A stretch of 64,000 bases of DNA from Candidatus Avedoeria danica (GCA_016703025.1 JADJCV010000004.1:2607501-2671500), one strand, 5' to 3'; positions 1-8,355 are shown, numbered from the stretch's first letter. A program made the numbers and translations. Notes: a model not told the origin generated them from the letters alone.

Positions 1-407
1 ACAGCACAGCCGACGTCGTCAAGACATGGTCGGACGATCGGGCCTCCCTCCTGGCCGGCCTCGACCGCCTCACCTCCGGCGAGGGCACACGGATCGACCT
101 CGCGCTCCGCAAGGCCCGCGTCCTCTTCGAGAGCCGCGAGGCGTCCGCGGACCGCGAGGCCGTCCTCATCCTCCTCACGGACGGCAAGCACGCCGGCTCG
201 CCCGTCCAGGACGTCTATGACGCCGCCGCCGCGTTCCGCCGCGGCGAAGTCCAGGCGACGGTCTTCACGGTCTCGATCGGCGCCGACGCCGAGACCGCGC
301 TCCTGGAGTACATCGCCGGCGACCCGACACGGCATTTCAACGCGCCGGCGCCGGCGGATCTCCTGCGGATCTACCGCGGGATCGCGGGGGCGCTGCCGTG
401 TGATTGA
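1..407 (+). CDS. VWA-domain protein, C-terminal end (5' truncated by window)
   Basis: The frame is open from base 3 and stops at 405-407. It shows the second half of a von Willebrand factor A domain: a Thr loop (SGEGTRIDLAL), the hydrophobic strand with the MIDAS-proximal Asp (VLILLTDGK), and a last strand and helix (VFTVSIGADAETALLEYIAG). The end (APADLLRIYRGIAG) closely resembles the end of the NHL/VWA protein at 15917-19423 (TPADLAAIYAQVAV), so the two are paralogues. A secreted, metal-binding adhesion or scaffolding role is inferred from the family. The upstream domains lie outside the window. Confidence 0.85.
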   Translation, partial: STADVVKTWSDDRASLLAGLDRLTSGEGTRIDLALRKARVLFESREASADREAVLILLTDGKHAGSPVQDVYDAAAAFRRGEVQATVFTVSIGADAETALLEYIAGDPTRHFNAPAPADLLRIYRGIAGALPCD

Positions 408-438
408 GGCCGACCGCCGGCCCCGGATAGACCAGACC

Positions 439-466
439 GTCCTCCCCATCCCGCGATGGGGAGGAC
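439..466. terminator. Perfect 12-bp inverted repeat between convergent genes
   Basis: Arms 439-450 and 455-466 are exactly complementary (GTCCTCCCCATC and its complement) with the 4-base loop CCGC. It lies between the stop of the plus-strand VWA gene (407) and the stop of the minus-strand RND gene (489), so a bidirectional terminator is the simplest reading. There is no long T tract on either side. It could also be a dispersed palindromic repeat used as a terminator. Confidence 0.55.
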
Positions 467-474
467 AGGCGCGC

Positions 475-494
475 CCAGTGACAGAGGACTAGCT
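475..494. repeat. Copy of a CTAG-ended dispersed repeat covering the RND stop codon
   Basis: The 20 bases CCAGTGACAGAGGACTAGCT match, with one mismatch, the reverse complement of 22991-23010. The CTAG at its end contributes the TAG stop (489-491) of the minus-strand RND gene. Related sequences lie at 23055-23071 and 56643, also at gene ends. Confidence 0.6.
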
Positions 495-3400
495 CCCCGG
501 CTCCACCCCCGCCGGCGCATCCGCATCCGCCACCCCGCCCCGACTGGACCACGACACCTCCGGCCCTTCATACGGCCGCCGGGATGGCGGCGTCGGCGGC
601 ACATCGCTGGACGGCGGCGGCGGCACGGCGGGTGTCGTGGCCCCGCCGGTCAGCAACGGATCCGGCACCGCGCCGCCCGTCGGCTGGCCGGTCGGCGGCG
701 GGGTCGTCGGCGTCGACGGGGGGAACAGGGCCGGCGGGATCGGGGCGTCCGGCCGCGGGCCGGGCGACGGGATCGCCGGCACCGGCCCTGCCGGCATCGG
801 CGGCGGGCTCTGTGGCCGCCCGCCGCCGGACGGGCCGTCGCCCGAGCCGTTCGGCGGCGGCATCATCGCCGCCGAATCGCCGGCGACGCCGGCGAACAGG
901 CTGTAGAGAACGGGCACGACGACAAGCGTGAGGAGCGTGCTCGTCGTCAGGCCGCCGATCACGGTCGTCGCGAGCTCGCTGGCCAGCAGCGCACCCTCGG
1001 TGAAGCCGAGCGCCTGCGGGATGAGCGCGATCACGGTGGCGACGGCCGTCATCATGATCGGCCGGACGCGCGTCCGCCCGCCCTCGATGAGCGCGTCGTG
1101 GACGTTGTAGCCGCGCTTGCGCAACTGCTGGACGAAGTCGAGCAGCACGATCGCGTTCGTCACGACGATGCCGATGAGCATCAGCATCCCGATCAGGCTG
1201 GAGAGCGACAGCGCGCGTCCGGTGGCGGCGAGCGCGATGAACGCACCCGTCGCCGCGAACGGCAGGCTGAACAGGATGGCGAACGGCACGGACAGCGAGC
1301 CGAACTCCAGGACCATGATCAGGTAAACGATCAGGATCGAGATCGGCAGCGCCAGCAGGAGGTCGTTGAAGCTGTCCTGCTGTTCGCTCGAGCTGACGCC
1401 GCTGCCCACGCTGACGGGCGGCTCCTCGTCCTCGTTGTCGGGGTCGCCGAACAGGTCGTCGTGGTCATCGATCACGCGGTCGATGATCGCCATCGCGCTG
1501 GCCTGCACGCCAAACGTGTCCGTGTCCGTGATCTCACCGGAGATGAGCGCAGCGCGCTCGCCGTTCACGCGGGTGATCTCGACCGCGCCCGCTTGGAGCG
1601 TGACGTCGGCGATGTCGCCGAGCCGCACTTTGCCGCCGCCGGGGGCCTCGAGCATGTGGTTCTCGAGGGCCGCCTTGTCCGTGATCAGGTCGTCCGGGTA
1701 GACGGCCAGCACGTCGAGCTTCAACACGTCGTCCCCGTCCGCCACTTCGATCGCGCCGACGTCCTGGCCCTCGAAGATGTTCCGCAGCGCCAGCGCCACC
1801 TGGACCGTCGAGAGGCTCTCGGCTTGCGCCTTGGCCGGGTCGACCGCAACTGTCAGCGTCTGACGCGCCTCGGACAGGTTGTTCTTCAGGTTGATGATCG
1901 GCAGGCCGTCGACGTTGGTGCTGTCCTCGTCTTCATCGTCCGTGTCGACGTCGTAGCCTTCCTCGTCCCACTCGTCGGGATCCGTCAGGGCGGTCATGAT
2001 CAGCGCCGTCGCGCGACGGACCTTGCGCTCGTCGTCGCCGCGAACCTGCAGGTCGTACACCCCGGCCGGCGGGCCGCCGCCGGAACCGACGCTGACCGCG
2101 TAGTCGAAGACCCGGTTCGCCTTGCCGTCCTCGATGTTGGCCGCGGCCAGGACGGTCCGCAGTTGCGCCATCTCGGCGTCGGCGGTGTCCTCGTCCGCGT
2201 CCTGAAGGCGCGCCTTGACCTCATCGATGTCGTTCAGGTCGTCCAGCTCGGAGCGCAGGCGGTCCGCGACGTCCGCGGGGTCCTCGCGGTCGCTCGACTC
2301 GAACCACGACAACATGGACGACGAATCTTCTTCCTCATCCTCGTCCTCGTCGTCGCTGTTGCCCGTCCCGTCCTCGCTCAGCGTGGCCAGGATGGACGCC
2401 TTGGCCGGGTCGCCGCCGCTGAACAGACCGAAGCCGGACGAGCCGGCGCCGATCGTCGTCTCGATATCGTCGATCGCGTCGTCGTCCTCCAGAATATCCT
2501 CGACGAGCTGCACGATCGAGTCCGTCGTCTCGAGCGATGCGCCGGTCGGCAGCGACACCGTCACGCCGATCGTCGGCTCGCCGAAGCCGCCGAGGAAGGT
2601 CTGCGGGATGTAGCGGATCAGGCCGAGGCTCATGGCGAAGATCGCCGTCGCGATCAGGAGGGTCACGAGGCGGTGGCCGAGCGCCCAGCGCAGGATCGGC
2701 GTGTACACCCGCTGGAGCGTCGTCTCGTGCTCGACGGGCAGCTTGTCGGCCGAGAGCCACCAGCTGGCAAGGAGCGGGATGACGGTCAGCGCCGTGATCA
2801 GGCTGGCGAGCAGGGCGTACGTCACGGTCTGCCCGAAGGGCAGGAAGAACTCGCGCGTCAGGCCGCCCACGAAGCCGAGCGGCAGGAAGACCGCCACCGT
2901 CACGAGCGTGGCAGCCGTGATCGCCGTGGCCACCTCACCCGCGCCCTGCAGGATCGCCTGCCGGCGCGGGACGCCGTGCTGCAGGTTGCGGTACGTGTTC
3001 TCGATGACGACGATCGCGTCGTCGACGACGCGCCCGATGGCGATCGTCAGCCCGGACAGCGTGAGCAAATTCAGCGACAGTCCCTGCACGCGCATGAGGA
3101 CGAGGGCCGCCAACACGGACAGCGGGATGCTGACCGCGATGATCAACGTCGAGCGGATGCTCCGCAGGAACCACAGGATCACGAGGACGGCGAACAGGCC
3201 GCCGAGGATGCCCTCGTTCCGGACGCCGTTCAGCGACTCCGTGATGAACGACGCCTGCTCGAACACGAGGTTGACGTCGAGATCGCCGAGGTCGTCGTTG
3301 TCGTCCTGCAGCTCGTCGATCCGCGCCTTGACGTCGTTGACGACCTTGACGGTGTTCGTGCCCCGCTCCTTGTACACCAGCAGCCCGAGGCTGCCCTGGC

Positions 3401-4883
3401 CGTTCGAGCGGCTGATGCTGCTGGCGGCCTCGGGCTCGCGGACGACCTCGGCGATGTCGCCGAGCCGCACTTGGTCGCTCGCCCCGCCGTCCCCCGCCGC
3501 GTCGTCTTCGCCGCCCGGTGCAGGGGTGGCCGTCGCGGAGGCCATCGCGACGTAGACCAGATCGCCCGGCTCGATGCTCGTTGCCGGCTCGCCGTCGTCG
3601 TTCCGCACGGCCGCGGCGTCGACGCCCAGCCGGTCGGCAATGCGCTCCACGGTGTCGCCGGGCTTGACGACGACGACCTGGACCACGCCGCCTGATGCAG
3701 CGCCATCGTCGGCGCCGGCGGCCGAGTCGTCGCTCGCCTCGCCTTGTTGCAGCGCCGCGGCTTGGATGTCGGCCGGCAGCGCGGCCAGGACATCCGCCGG
3801 CAACGCCGCGGCCCCGCCGGGCGGCAGGCTGTCGAAGATCTGGGTTGCCGCGTCGCGGAGCACGTCAGGCGCCAGGAGCTCGAGCTGATCGATCAGCTCG
3901 GGCGTCAGATCGTCCGTCGTCTCGAGCGTCAGGTCGAACGGCAGGGACTCGGCGAGTTGTTGGACGGATTCGGGGATCGGGAACGGGCCTGTTGGTGGGA
4001 CGGACGCGGCATCCGCATCGTCGCCGGCATTGGTGGTGCCCCCGGCGGCGGCCGAACCGCCGCCGGACGGCCCGTCGCTCGACGCCGTGCTCGAACCGCC
4101 ACTCGGCGGCCCTGAAGGCGGCCCGCCGTTGCCGCCCGAGCCACCGCCGATGACGAGGTCCTCGAGCGCGGCGGTCGTCGTGATGCGATGGCTGACCTGA
4201 AGCGGCGTGAGCAGACCGTCCGTTTCGAGGCTGCCGGCCGGGAACGAGAGGTCGTTCGCCGCCAGCGCACCCTTCACGGCATCGATCGAAACGCCCTTCT
4301 CCGACATCGCGTCGGGGTCGAGCTTGAGGTAGATCTTGTCCTCACGCACCCCCGCCAGATCGACCCGGCTGACACCCGCAATGGCCTCGAGTTCGGGCAC
4401 GAGATCATTCTGGACCAGCTGCTGCAGGTCGGCTTCGTCGATGTCCCCGGAAATGCTGCCCTGGATCGCCGGGATGTCGGCAAAGCTGAAGAGGATGATC
4501 TCGGGATCGTTCGCATCTTCCGGCAGATCGACGGTGGCCAGCTGATCCTCGATCTCGGACCGGATGTCATCCTGCTTCGTGCCGTACTCAGCCTGCAGCG
4601 TGATCGCCGCGAAGCTCTCGGACGCCGTCGCGGTCACGTCGAGGACGTCGATGTCCGTGATCGCGTCCAGCGCCGTCTCGATCGGCTTGATGACCGAGTT
4701 CGTCACCTCGTCCGCGGACGCGCCGGGATAGATGACGATAACGGTGGCCGTCGGCGGCTCGATGTCCGGGATCAGCTCGCGGCCAAGCCCGCGCGCCGCC
4801 CAGAGGCCGCCGCCGACGAGTGCCAGCATGAGCAGGATGGTGATGGACGGCCGGTCGAGGGCCCAACGGGTCAAACGTGTCAT
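489..4883 (-). CDS. RND-superfamily efflux permease (HAE1-like) with LysM-containing insert
   Basis: 1464 residues against about 1000-1100 for AcrB/HAE1 pumps. TM1 is at about 12-32, then a porter domain, then the central TM block (from about 556, including the GRVVDDAIVVIEN signature of TM4), a second porter half, and a last TM block from about 1175. Three additions explain the length. About 220 residues (roughly 247-469) are inserted in the first porter half between LEDLVIG and VRLGDIAEVV; they include a LysM-like module near 397-443 (KPGDTVERIADRLGV...IEPGDLVYV). An Asp/Glu tract lies near 844-855. A Pro-rich tail runs from about 1326 to the end. No membrane-fusion or outer-membrane partner is adjacent, which fits a monoderm-type envelope. 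Start ATG 4883 has a GGGAG-type site. The substrate is unknown. Confidence 0.88.
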   Translation of the reverse strand: MTRLTRWALDRPSITILLMLALVGGGLWAARGLGRELIPDIEPPTATVIVIYPGASADEVTNSVIKPIETALDAITDIDVLDVTATASESFAAITLQAEYGTKQDDIRSEIEDQLATVDLPEDANDPEIILFSFADIPAIQGSISGDIDEADLQQLVQNDLVPELEAIAGVSRVDLAGVREDKIYLKLDPDAMSEKGVSIDAVKGALAANDLSFPAGSLETDGLLTPLQVSHRITTTAALEDLVIGGGSGGNGGPPSGPPSGGSSTASSDGPSGGGSAAAGGTTNAGDDADAASVPPTGPFPIPESVQQLAESLPFDLTLETTDDLTPELIDQLELLAPDVLRDAATQIFDSLPPGGAAALPADVLAALPADIQAAALQQGEASDDSAAGADDGAASGGVVQVVVVKPGDTVERIADRLGVDAAAVRNDDGEPATSIEPGDLVYVAMASATATPAPGGEDDAAGDGGASDQVRLGDIAEVVREPEAASSISRSNGQGSLGLLVYKERGTNTVKVVNDVKARIDELQDDNDDLGDLDVNLVFEQASFITESLNGVRNEGILGGLFAVLVILWFLRSIRSTLIIAVSIPLSVLAALVLMRVQGLSLNLLTLSGLTIAIGRVVDDAIVVIENTYRNLQHGVPRRQAILQGAGEVATAITAATLVTVAVFLPLGFVGGLTREFFLPFGQTVTYALLASLITALTVIPLLASWWLSADKLPVEHETTLQRVYTPILRWALGHRLVTLLIATAIFAMSLGLIRYIPQTFLGGFGEPTIGVTVSLPTGASLETTDSIVQLVEDILEDDDAIDDIETTIGAGSSGFGLFSGGDPAKASILATLSEDGTGNSDDEDEDEEEDSSSMLSWFESSDREDPADVADRLRSELDDLNDIDEVKARLQDADEDTADAEMAQLRTVLAAANIEDGKANRVFDYAVSVGSGGGPPAGVYDLQVRGDDERKVRRATALIMTALTDPDEWDEEGYDVDTDDEDEDSTNVDGLPIINLKNNLSEARQTLTVAVDPAKAQAESLSTVQVALALRNIFEGQDVGAIEVADGDDVLKLDVLAVYPDDLITDKAALENHMLEAPGGGKVRLGDIADVTLQAGAVEITRVNGERAALISGEITDTDTFGVQASAMAIIDRVIDDHDDLFGDPDNEDEEPPVSVGSGVSSSEQQDSFNDLLLALPISILIVYLIMVLEFGSLSVPFAILFSLPFAATGAFIALAATGRALSLSSLIGMLMLIGIVVTNAIVLLDFVQQLRKRGYNVHDALIEGGRTRVRPIMMTAVATVIALIPQALGFTEGALLASELATTVIGGLTTSTLLTLVVVPVLYSLFAGVAGDSAAMMPPPNGSGDGPSGGGRPQSPPPMPAGPVPAIPSPGPRPDAPIPPALFPPSTPTTPPPTGQPTGGAVPDPLLTGGATTPAVPPPPSSDVPPTPPSRRPYEGPEVSWSSRGGVADADAPAGVEPGS

Positions 4884-4997
4884 CGGTCGATCTCCCGGTG
4901 CTTCGTGGCAGGGATCGCCCGAGCGGGGAGAGGGTGGGGTTCTCCGCCGCAGCTCGGTCGGTCGAGCGCGGTCTTAACTAGATTGTAACCGGCCGTC

Positions 4998-5025
4998 ATT
5001 GTACGGGCGATCCGGCTGACGTCAA
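4998..5025 (-). promoter_or_regulatory. Sigma70-type promoter for the RND gene
   Basis: On the minus strand, TTGACG (5025-5020) is followed after 16 bases by TACAAT (5003-4998), a good housekeeping-type promoter. Transcription would begin near 4990 and leave a leader of about 105 bases before ATG 4883. A second TACAAT lies about 15 bases further downstream. Confidence 0.6.
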
Positions 5026-5090
5026 CCCCCAGCGCGATATCGGACCGCCGGAGGTTCCGCAACGGCCGGCCGAGAGGGCATCCGGGTCGG

Positions 5091-5120
5091 GCAGGGCGGG
5101 GTTGGAGCCCCGCCCCCTGC
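5091..5120 (-). terminator. Hairpin directly after the SdrD-like gene
   Basis: Stem GGGCGGGG (5094-5101) pairs with CCCCGCCC (5108-5115), with GCA/TGC closing further out. It begins two bases past the stop of the minus-strand gene at 5122. No T run follows, so the evidence is the stem and its position. Confidence 0.45.
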
Positions 5121-5121
5121 A

Positions 5122-6123
5122 TCATCGCGGATCGCGTGATCGACGTCGGGTCGCGCCGATGCCACCGAGCAGGCCGAGCACGCTCGCGAGCGCGGCCAGC
5201 GTGCCCGGTCCGAAGAGATCTGCCAAACCGCCGTCGGGCATCGTCGCCGGCCCACCGGAGGTCGCCGCCGCCGCCGCCACGACGCCGTCCATCGCATCGC
5301 CGCCGGCTGCCGTCGTCGTCGACGCGTCGACCGCGGCCGTCGTCGTGATGCCCTCGGTGCCGGCCGCGGTCGTGGACGTCGTCGCCGTCGTCGCGCCGCC
5401 GGTCTGGCGACCGCCCTTGCTGGACGGGCGCATGGCCTCCGTCGTGGCGGACGTCGTCGTCACATCCGTGGTCGCCGTCATGGCTGCCGTTGCGGTCAGC
5501 GCCCCGGTGTCGTCGGCCGCCGTCGATGCCGTTACGGTGTCCGTCGCGGCAACCATGGGGTCGGCGGCGCCGGGCAGCGCGTTCGGCAGCGCGTTCGGCA
5601 GGGCCGCTTGGACGGCCGAGACGGCCTTGGCCAGCGCCTCGGCCAGCAGGCCGACCTCGGACGCATCGAGGCCGAAGCTCACGCCCGAGAGCGTCTCACC
5701 CGCCACGGGCAGCGCGTCGTAGCCCGGGACGTCGAGCCCATCGGCGGTGCCGAGGAGGACGGCCAGCGCCGACGTGTCGATCGCCACGTCATAGCTGCCG
5801 GCGCCGAGAGCGGTGAACTGGTAGAGGCCACGGCTGTCCGTGGCCGCCGTGTCGACGCCCTCCGGACCGAGCAGACGGATCGGCACACCGGCCACCGCCG
5901 ACTCGCTCGGGCTGAACGCGCCGTCGCCGTCGGCATCGAAGTAGACGTAGCCCTGGATCGCGCCGCCGGCACCGGCCGTCGACGTGTCGGTGGCGGCCGA
6001 CTGGCCCTTCTGGGCGTGGACCGCCGCCGGCGTGGCGACGGCAGCGAGGGCGAGAGCCGCGATGAGCGCGGCGCGGGTGGCGCAGCGGGTGCGCAAGTCA
6101 ATGTGGACCGCAAGCGGATGCAT
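5122..6123 (-). CDS. Secreted SdrD B-like domain protein with C-terminal membrane anchor
   Basis: 333 residues from ATG 6123, chosen because GAGGAG lies six bases upstream (an in-frame GTG at 6144 is the alternative). A signal peptide (about 15-38, ending near VHAQ) is followed by one SdrD/Cna-B-type beta sandwich (GYVYFDADGDGAFSPSES...VPIRLLGPEG...GLYQFTALGAGSYDV), a family of extracellular, often calcium-binding spacer domains. Then comes a long low-complexity Thr/Ala/Val segment and a C-terminal hydrophobic helix plus positive tail (LAALASVLGLLGGIGATRRR). This is the layout of an anchored surface protein, though no LPXTG motif is visible. The partner or ligand is unknown. Confidence 0.75.
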   Translation of the reverse strand: MHPLAVHIDLRTRCATRAALIAALALAAVATPAAVHAQKGQSAATDTSTAGAGGAIQGYVYFDADGDGAFSPSESAVAGVPIRLLGPEGVDTAATDSRGLYQFTALGAGSYDVAIDTSALAVLLGTADGLDVPGYDALPVAGETLSGVSFGLDASEVGLLAEALAKAVSAVQAALPNALPNALPGAADPMVAATDTVTASTAADDTGALTATAAMTATTDVTTTSATTEAMRPSSKGGRQTGGATTATTSTTAAGTEGITTTAAVDASTTTAAGGDAMDGVVAAAAATSGGPATMPDGGLADLFGPGTLAALASVLGLLGGIGATRRRSRDPR

Positions 6124-6230
6124 CAGACGCTCCTCGTCGTACACGGTGCCACCGACAACAGGATGTCGGCGGCGAGACGGAACGCCAGCGGCTGGGGTGG
6201 GGTCCCCGGGTGAGCGGCGACGGCTCGGCT

Positions 6231-7994
6231 TCAGGTGCGCGGGGCGACCTTGAGGCCGAGCAGGTCCAGGTTGGCCGAGGGAACCGTCGCGGGCGCACCC
6301 GTCAGCGGGTCCGTGCCGGCCACGGTCTTCGGGAAGGCGATGACCTCGCGGATCGACGACTCGCCGGCCAGGATCATGACCGTCCGATCGAAACCCCAGG
6401 CGATCCCGCCGTGCGGCGGCGCGCCGTACTGGAAGGCGTCGAGCAGATGGCCGAACTCGGTCCTTGCCTGCGCCTCGTCGATGCCGAGGAGCGCGAACAC
6501 CTGTTGCTGCACCGCTGAATCATGGATCCGAATCGATCCGCCGGCCACTTCGACGCCGTTGAGCACCGCGTCATAGGCCATTGCGCGGACCGCACCCGGG
6601 TCGCTGGCCAGGCGCGTGACGTCATCGGGATGGGGGGCGGTGAAGGGATGGTGGACGGAATCCCATCGCTGCTCGTCGTCGTTCCACTCGAACAGCGGCG
6701 GGGCGACGAGCCAGAGGAAGGCCAGCTCGTTGGGATCGATCAAGCCGAGCGATTCGCCGAGATGGAGCCGCAGCCGCCCGAGGCTGTCCTCGGCCACCTT
6801 GCGCGCGGCGGCGACGATGAACACGGTGTGGCCGTCGGCGGCGCCGAGCCGCTCGCGCAGCGCCGGCTCGGCGTCGGCCACCCACTTGGCCACCGAGCCG
6901 CGCGTTTCGCCGTTCTCGAACGCCACCCACGCCAGTCCGCCCGCGCCGAACGCCTTGACGATCTCCTCGAGCTCACCGACTTCCTTGCGGCTGAAGAGAC
7001 GCGGAACGCAAATCGCTTTGATCGCGCCGCCGGAATCGACGGTCGAACGGAATACGGCGAATTCGCTCGTGGCGAACAGATCGCCCAAGTCCTCCATCGT
7101 CATCCCGAAACGGAGGTCCGGCTTGTCGTTGCCGTACCGGCGCATCGCCTCGGCGTACGTCATGCGCGGGAAGGGCACCTGGCGGATCGGCCGATCGGGC
7201 ACGACCGTCCGGCAGAGATCGATGAACAGCTGCTCGTTCAGCGCCATGACGTCATCTTCGTCCACGAAGCTCATCTCGACGTCGACCTGGGTGAACTCGA
7301 ACTGACGGTCGGCACGCAGGTCCTCGTCGCGGAAGCAGCGGGCGATCTGGTAGTAGCGGTCCATGCCGGCCACCATGAGGAGCTGCTTCATCTGCTGCGG
7401 GCTCTGCGGCAGCGCGTAGAACGTGCCCGGGTTCAGCCGGCTGGGCACGAGAAAGTCGCGCGCGCCCTCTGGTGTGCTGCGGGTCAGGATCGGGGTCTCG
7501 ATCTCGATGAAGCCGTGCTCGTTCAGCGCATGGCGGACGAAGGCCGTGACGCGGTGGCGGAGGTCCATGTTCCGTGCCATGCGCTCGCGCCGCAGATCGA
7601 GGTAGCGATAGCGAAGGCGCTGCGCCTCGTCCAGGTTGAGGTCGCGGGCGATCTCGAACGGCGGCACCTTGGACGCGTTCACGACGCGCACTGCAGCCGC
7701 ACGCACCTCGATCTCACCCGTCGGCAGGTCCGGGTTCCGCTCGAACCGCGCCGCGACGTCCCCTTCGACCTGGACGACCCACTCGTTGCCGATCTCGGCC
7801 GCCTGCGCGTACGCGTCGGGCGCCGCCGCCTGATCGCACACCACTTGGGTCAGACCATGCCGATCGCGTACGTCCACGAAGATCAGCCCGCCATGCTCGC
7901 GCCGCCGGTGGACCCAGCCGGCCAGCATCACCGTCTGGCCGACGTGCTCGCGGCGCAACTGGCCGCAGGTGTGGGTGCGATAAGCGGTTTGCAT
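6231..7994 (-). CDS. aspS: Aspartyl-tRNA synthetase
   Basis: 587 residues from ATG 7994, the usual length for bacterial AspRS; the frame is open further upstream, but that part (to 8108) has no synthetase homology. The protein attaches aspartate to tRNA(Asp) in the cytoplasm. Visible are the N-terminal OB-fold anticodon domain (LAGWVHRRREHGGLIFVDV), class II motif 2 (FRDEDLRADRQFEFTQ), the bacterial GAD insertion region, and motif 3 (GGIAWGFDRTVMIL). The His-Gly-Gly after the arginine cluster resembles non-discriminating AspRS, which also charge tRNA(Asn); this is an inference from a few residues. The gene follows a leader peptide and hairpin at 8082-8183. Confidence 0.95.
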   Translation of the reverse strand: MQTAYRTHTCGQLRREHVGQTVMLAGWVHRRREHGGLIFVDVRDRHGLTQVVCDQAAAPDAYAQAAEIGNEWVVQVEGDVAARFERNPDLPTGEIEVRAAAVRVVNASKVPPFEIARDLNLDEAQRLRYRYLDLRRERMARNMDLRHRVTAFVRHALNEHGFIEIETPILTRSTPEGARDFLVPSRLNPGTFYALPQSPQQMKQLLMVAGMDRYYQIARCFRDEDLRADRQFEFTQVDVEMSFVDEDDVMALNEQLFIDLCRTVVPDRPIRQVPFPRMTYAEAMRRYGNDKPDLRFGMTMEDLGDLFATSEFAVFRSTVDSGGAIKAICVPRLFSRKEVGELEEIVKAFGAGGLAWVAFENGETRGSVAKWVADAEPALRERLGAADGHTVFIVAAARKVAEDSLGRLRLHLGESLGLIDPNELAFLWLVAPPLFEWNDDEQRWDSVHHPFTAPHPDDVTRLASDPGAVRAMAYDAVLNGVEVAGGSIRIHDSAVQQQVFALLGIDEAQARTEFGHLLDAFQYGAPPHGGIAWGFDRTVMILAGESSIREVIAFPKTVAGTDPLTGAPATVPSANLDLLGLKVAPRT

Positions 7995-8081
7995 CGGAGG
8001 GGTGCCCCTGCATGGGAACATCGACCATGGGAACGTCGACGCTGTCACGAGGCCGGACATGGTGATCGGCCCGGAAAAGCA

Positions 8082-8110
8082 CCGCGGGGGCCCACAAGGA
8101 GCCCCCACGG
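8082..8110 (-). terminator. Terminator-like hairpin in the aspS leader
   Basis: On the minus strand, CCGTGGGGGC (8110-8101) pairs over ten positions (one U-G) with GCCCCCGCGG (8091-8082), with a nine-base loop. GCTTTTCC follows, a short T run. It stands between the leader-peptide stop (8136) and the aspS ATG (7994), so it could end transcription before aspS. Its loop and flanks (CCCACAAGG) resemble the dispersed hairpins at 40028 and 46004, so it may be a recruited copy of that repeat. Confidence 0.55.
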
Positions 8111-8198
8111 TTCGGTGGCATCCACCGAAGGATCGCTAGGCGATCGCCTCGGTGGTGCCGTTCTGACGCGCACTATTATCCATTCGACACCACCTCCC
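8111..8198 (-). promoter_or_regulatory. Candidate attenuator: alternative pairings over a leader ORF
   Basis: In minus-strand order there are four short segments: GGTGGTG inside the ribosome-binding site (about 8190), CACCACCGA in the leader ORF (about 8157-8149), TCGGTGG (about 8128-8122) and CCACCGA (8118-8112). Segment 1 can pair with 2, 2 with 3, and 3 with 4; the 3-4 stem is a perfect 8-bp hairpin (8111-8118/8122-8129). The terminator-like stem at 8082-8110 follows directly. This is the plan of a translation-controlled attenuator. The pairings are read from sequence; the mechanism is inferred. Confidence 0.45.
8136..8183 (-). CDS. 15-residue leader peptide upstream of aspS
   Basis: ATG 8183 to TAG 8136 encodes MDNSARQNGTTEAIA. 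A strong ribosome-binding site (GGGAGGTGG) ends about seven bases before the ATG. Five of the 15 residues are Asp, Asn, Gln or Glu, and codons 2-4 (GAT AAT AGT) are AT-rich for this genome. The ORF lies in the leader between a likely promoter (8282-8311) and aspS. A ribosome delayed on Asp/Asn codons could change which of the downstream stems forms. No family is recognised. Confidence 0.55.
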   Translation of the reverse strand: MDNSARQNGTTEAIA

Positions 8199-8281
8199 TT
8201 CCTTATAGGATTGCGGATGAATCCGGATGAAAGGAACACAGGAACCGAAACCTGCGCGCGTCCAGGAGGTGGGTGCCGGCA

Positions 8282-8311
8282 AGTATGGCAGACGCGCGGC
8301 GGATGGGTCAA
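8282..8311 (-). promoter_or_regulatory. Promoter for the leader peptide and aspS
   Basis: On the minus strand, TTGACC (8311-8306), an 18-base spacer, then CATACT (8287-8282). Transcription from about 8275 would give a 5' leader of about 280 bases carrying the 15-codon ORF and the hairpins. Confidence 0.5.
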
Positions 8312-8327
8312 GCTTCGCCTTGTCGTT

Positions 8328-8355
8328 TTCGTCGCACTGTGCCCGGCGGTATACT
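8328..8355 (+). promoter_or_regulatory. Promoter for the lipoprotein/DUF1444 pair
   Basis: TTCGTC (8328-8333), 16 bases, TATACT (8350-8355) on the plus strand. It is divergent from the aspS promoter and about 90 bases before ATG 8447. The -35 match is weak. Confidence 0.35.

Noticed and set aside
456..3695. Open frame of 1079 codons on the plus strand
   Set aside because: It is antisense to the RND gene, rich in Arg/Gly/His, and has no domain. It is an effect of GC-rich codon use.
8082..8311. T-box riboswitch before aspS
   Set aside because: No AGGGTGGTACCGCG-type T-box sequence is present. The GGTGGATG segment would not match the tRNA(Asp) acceptor end, and no specifier loop can be drawn. 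The leader-peptide model fits better.
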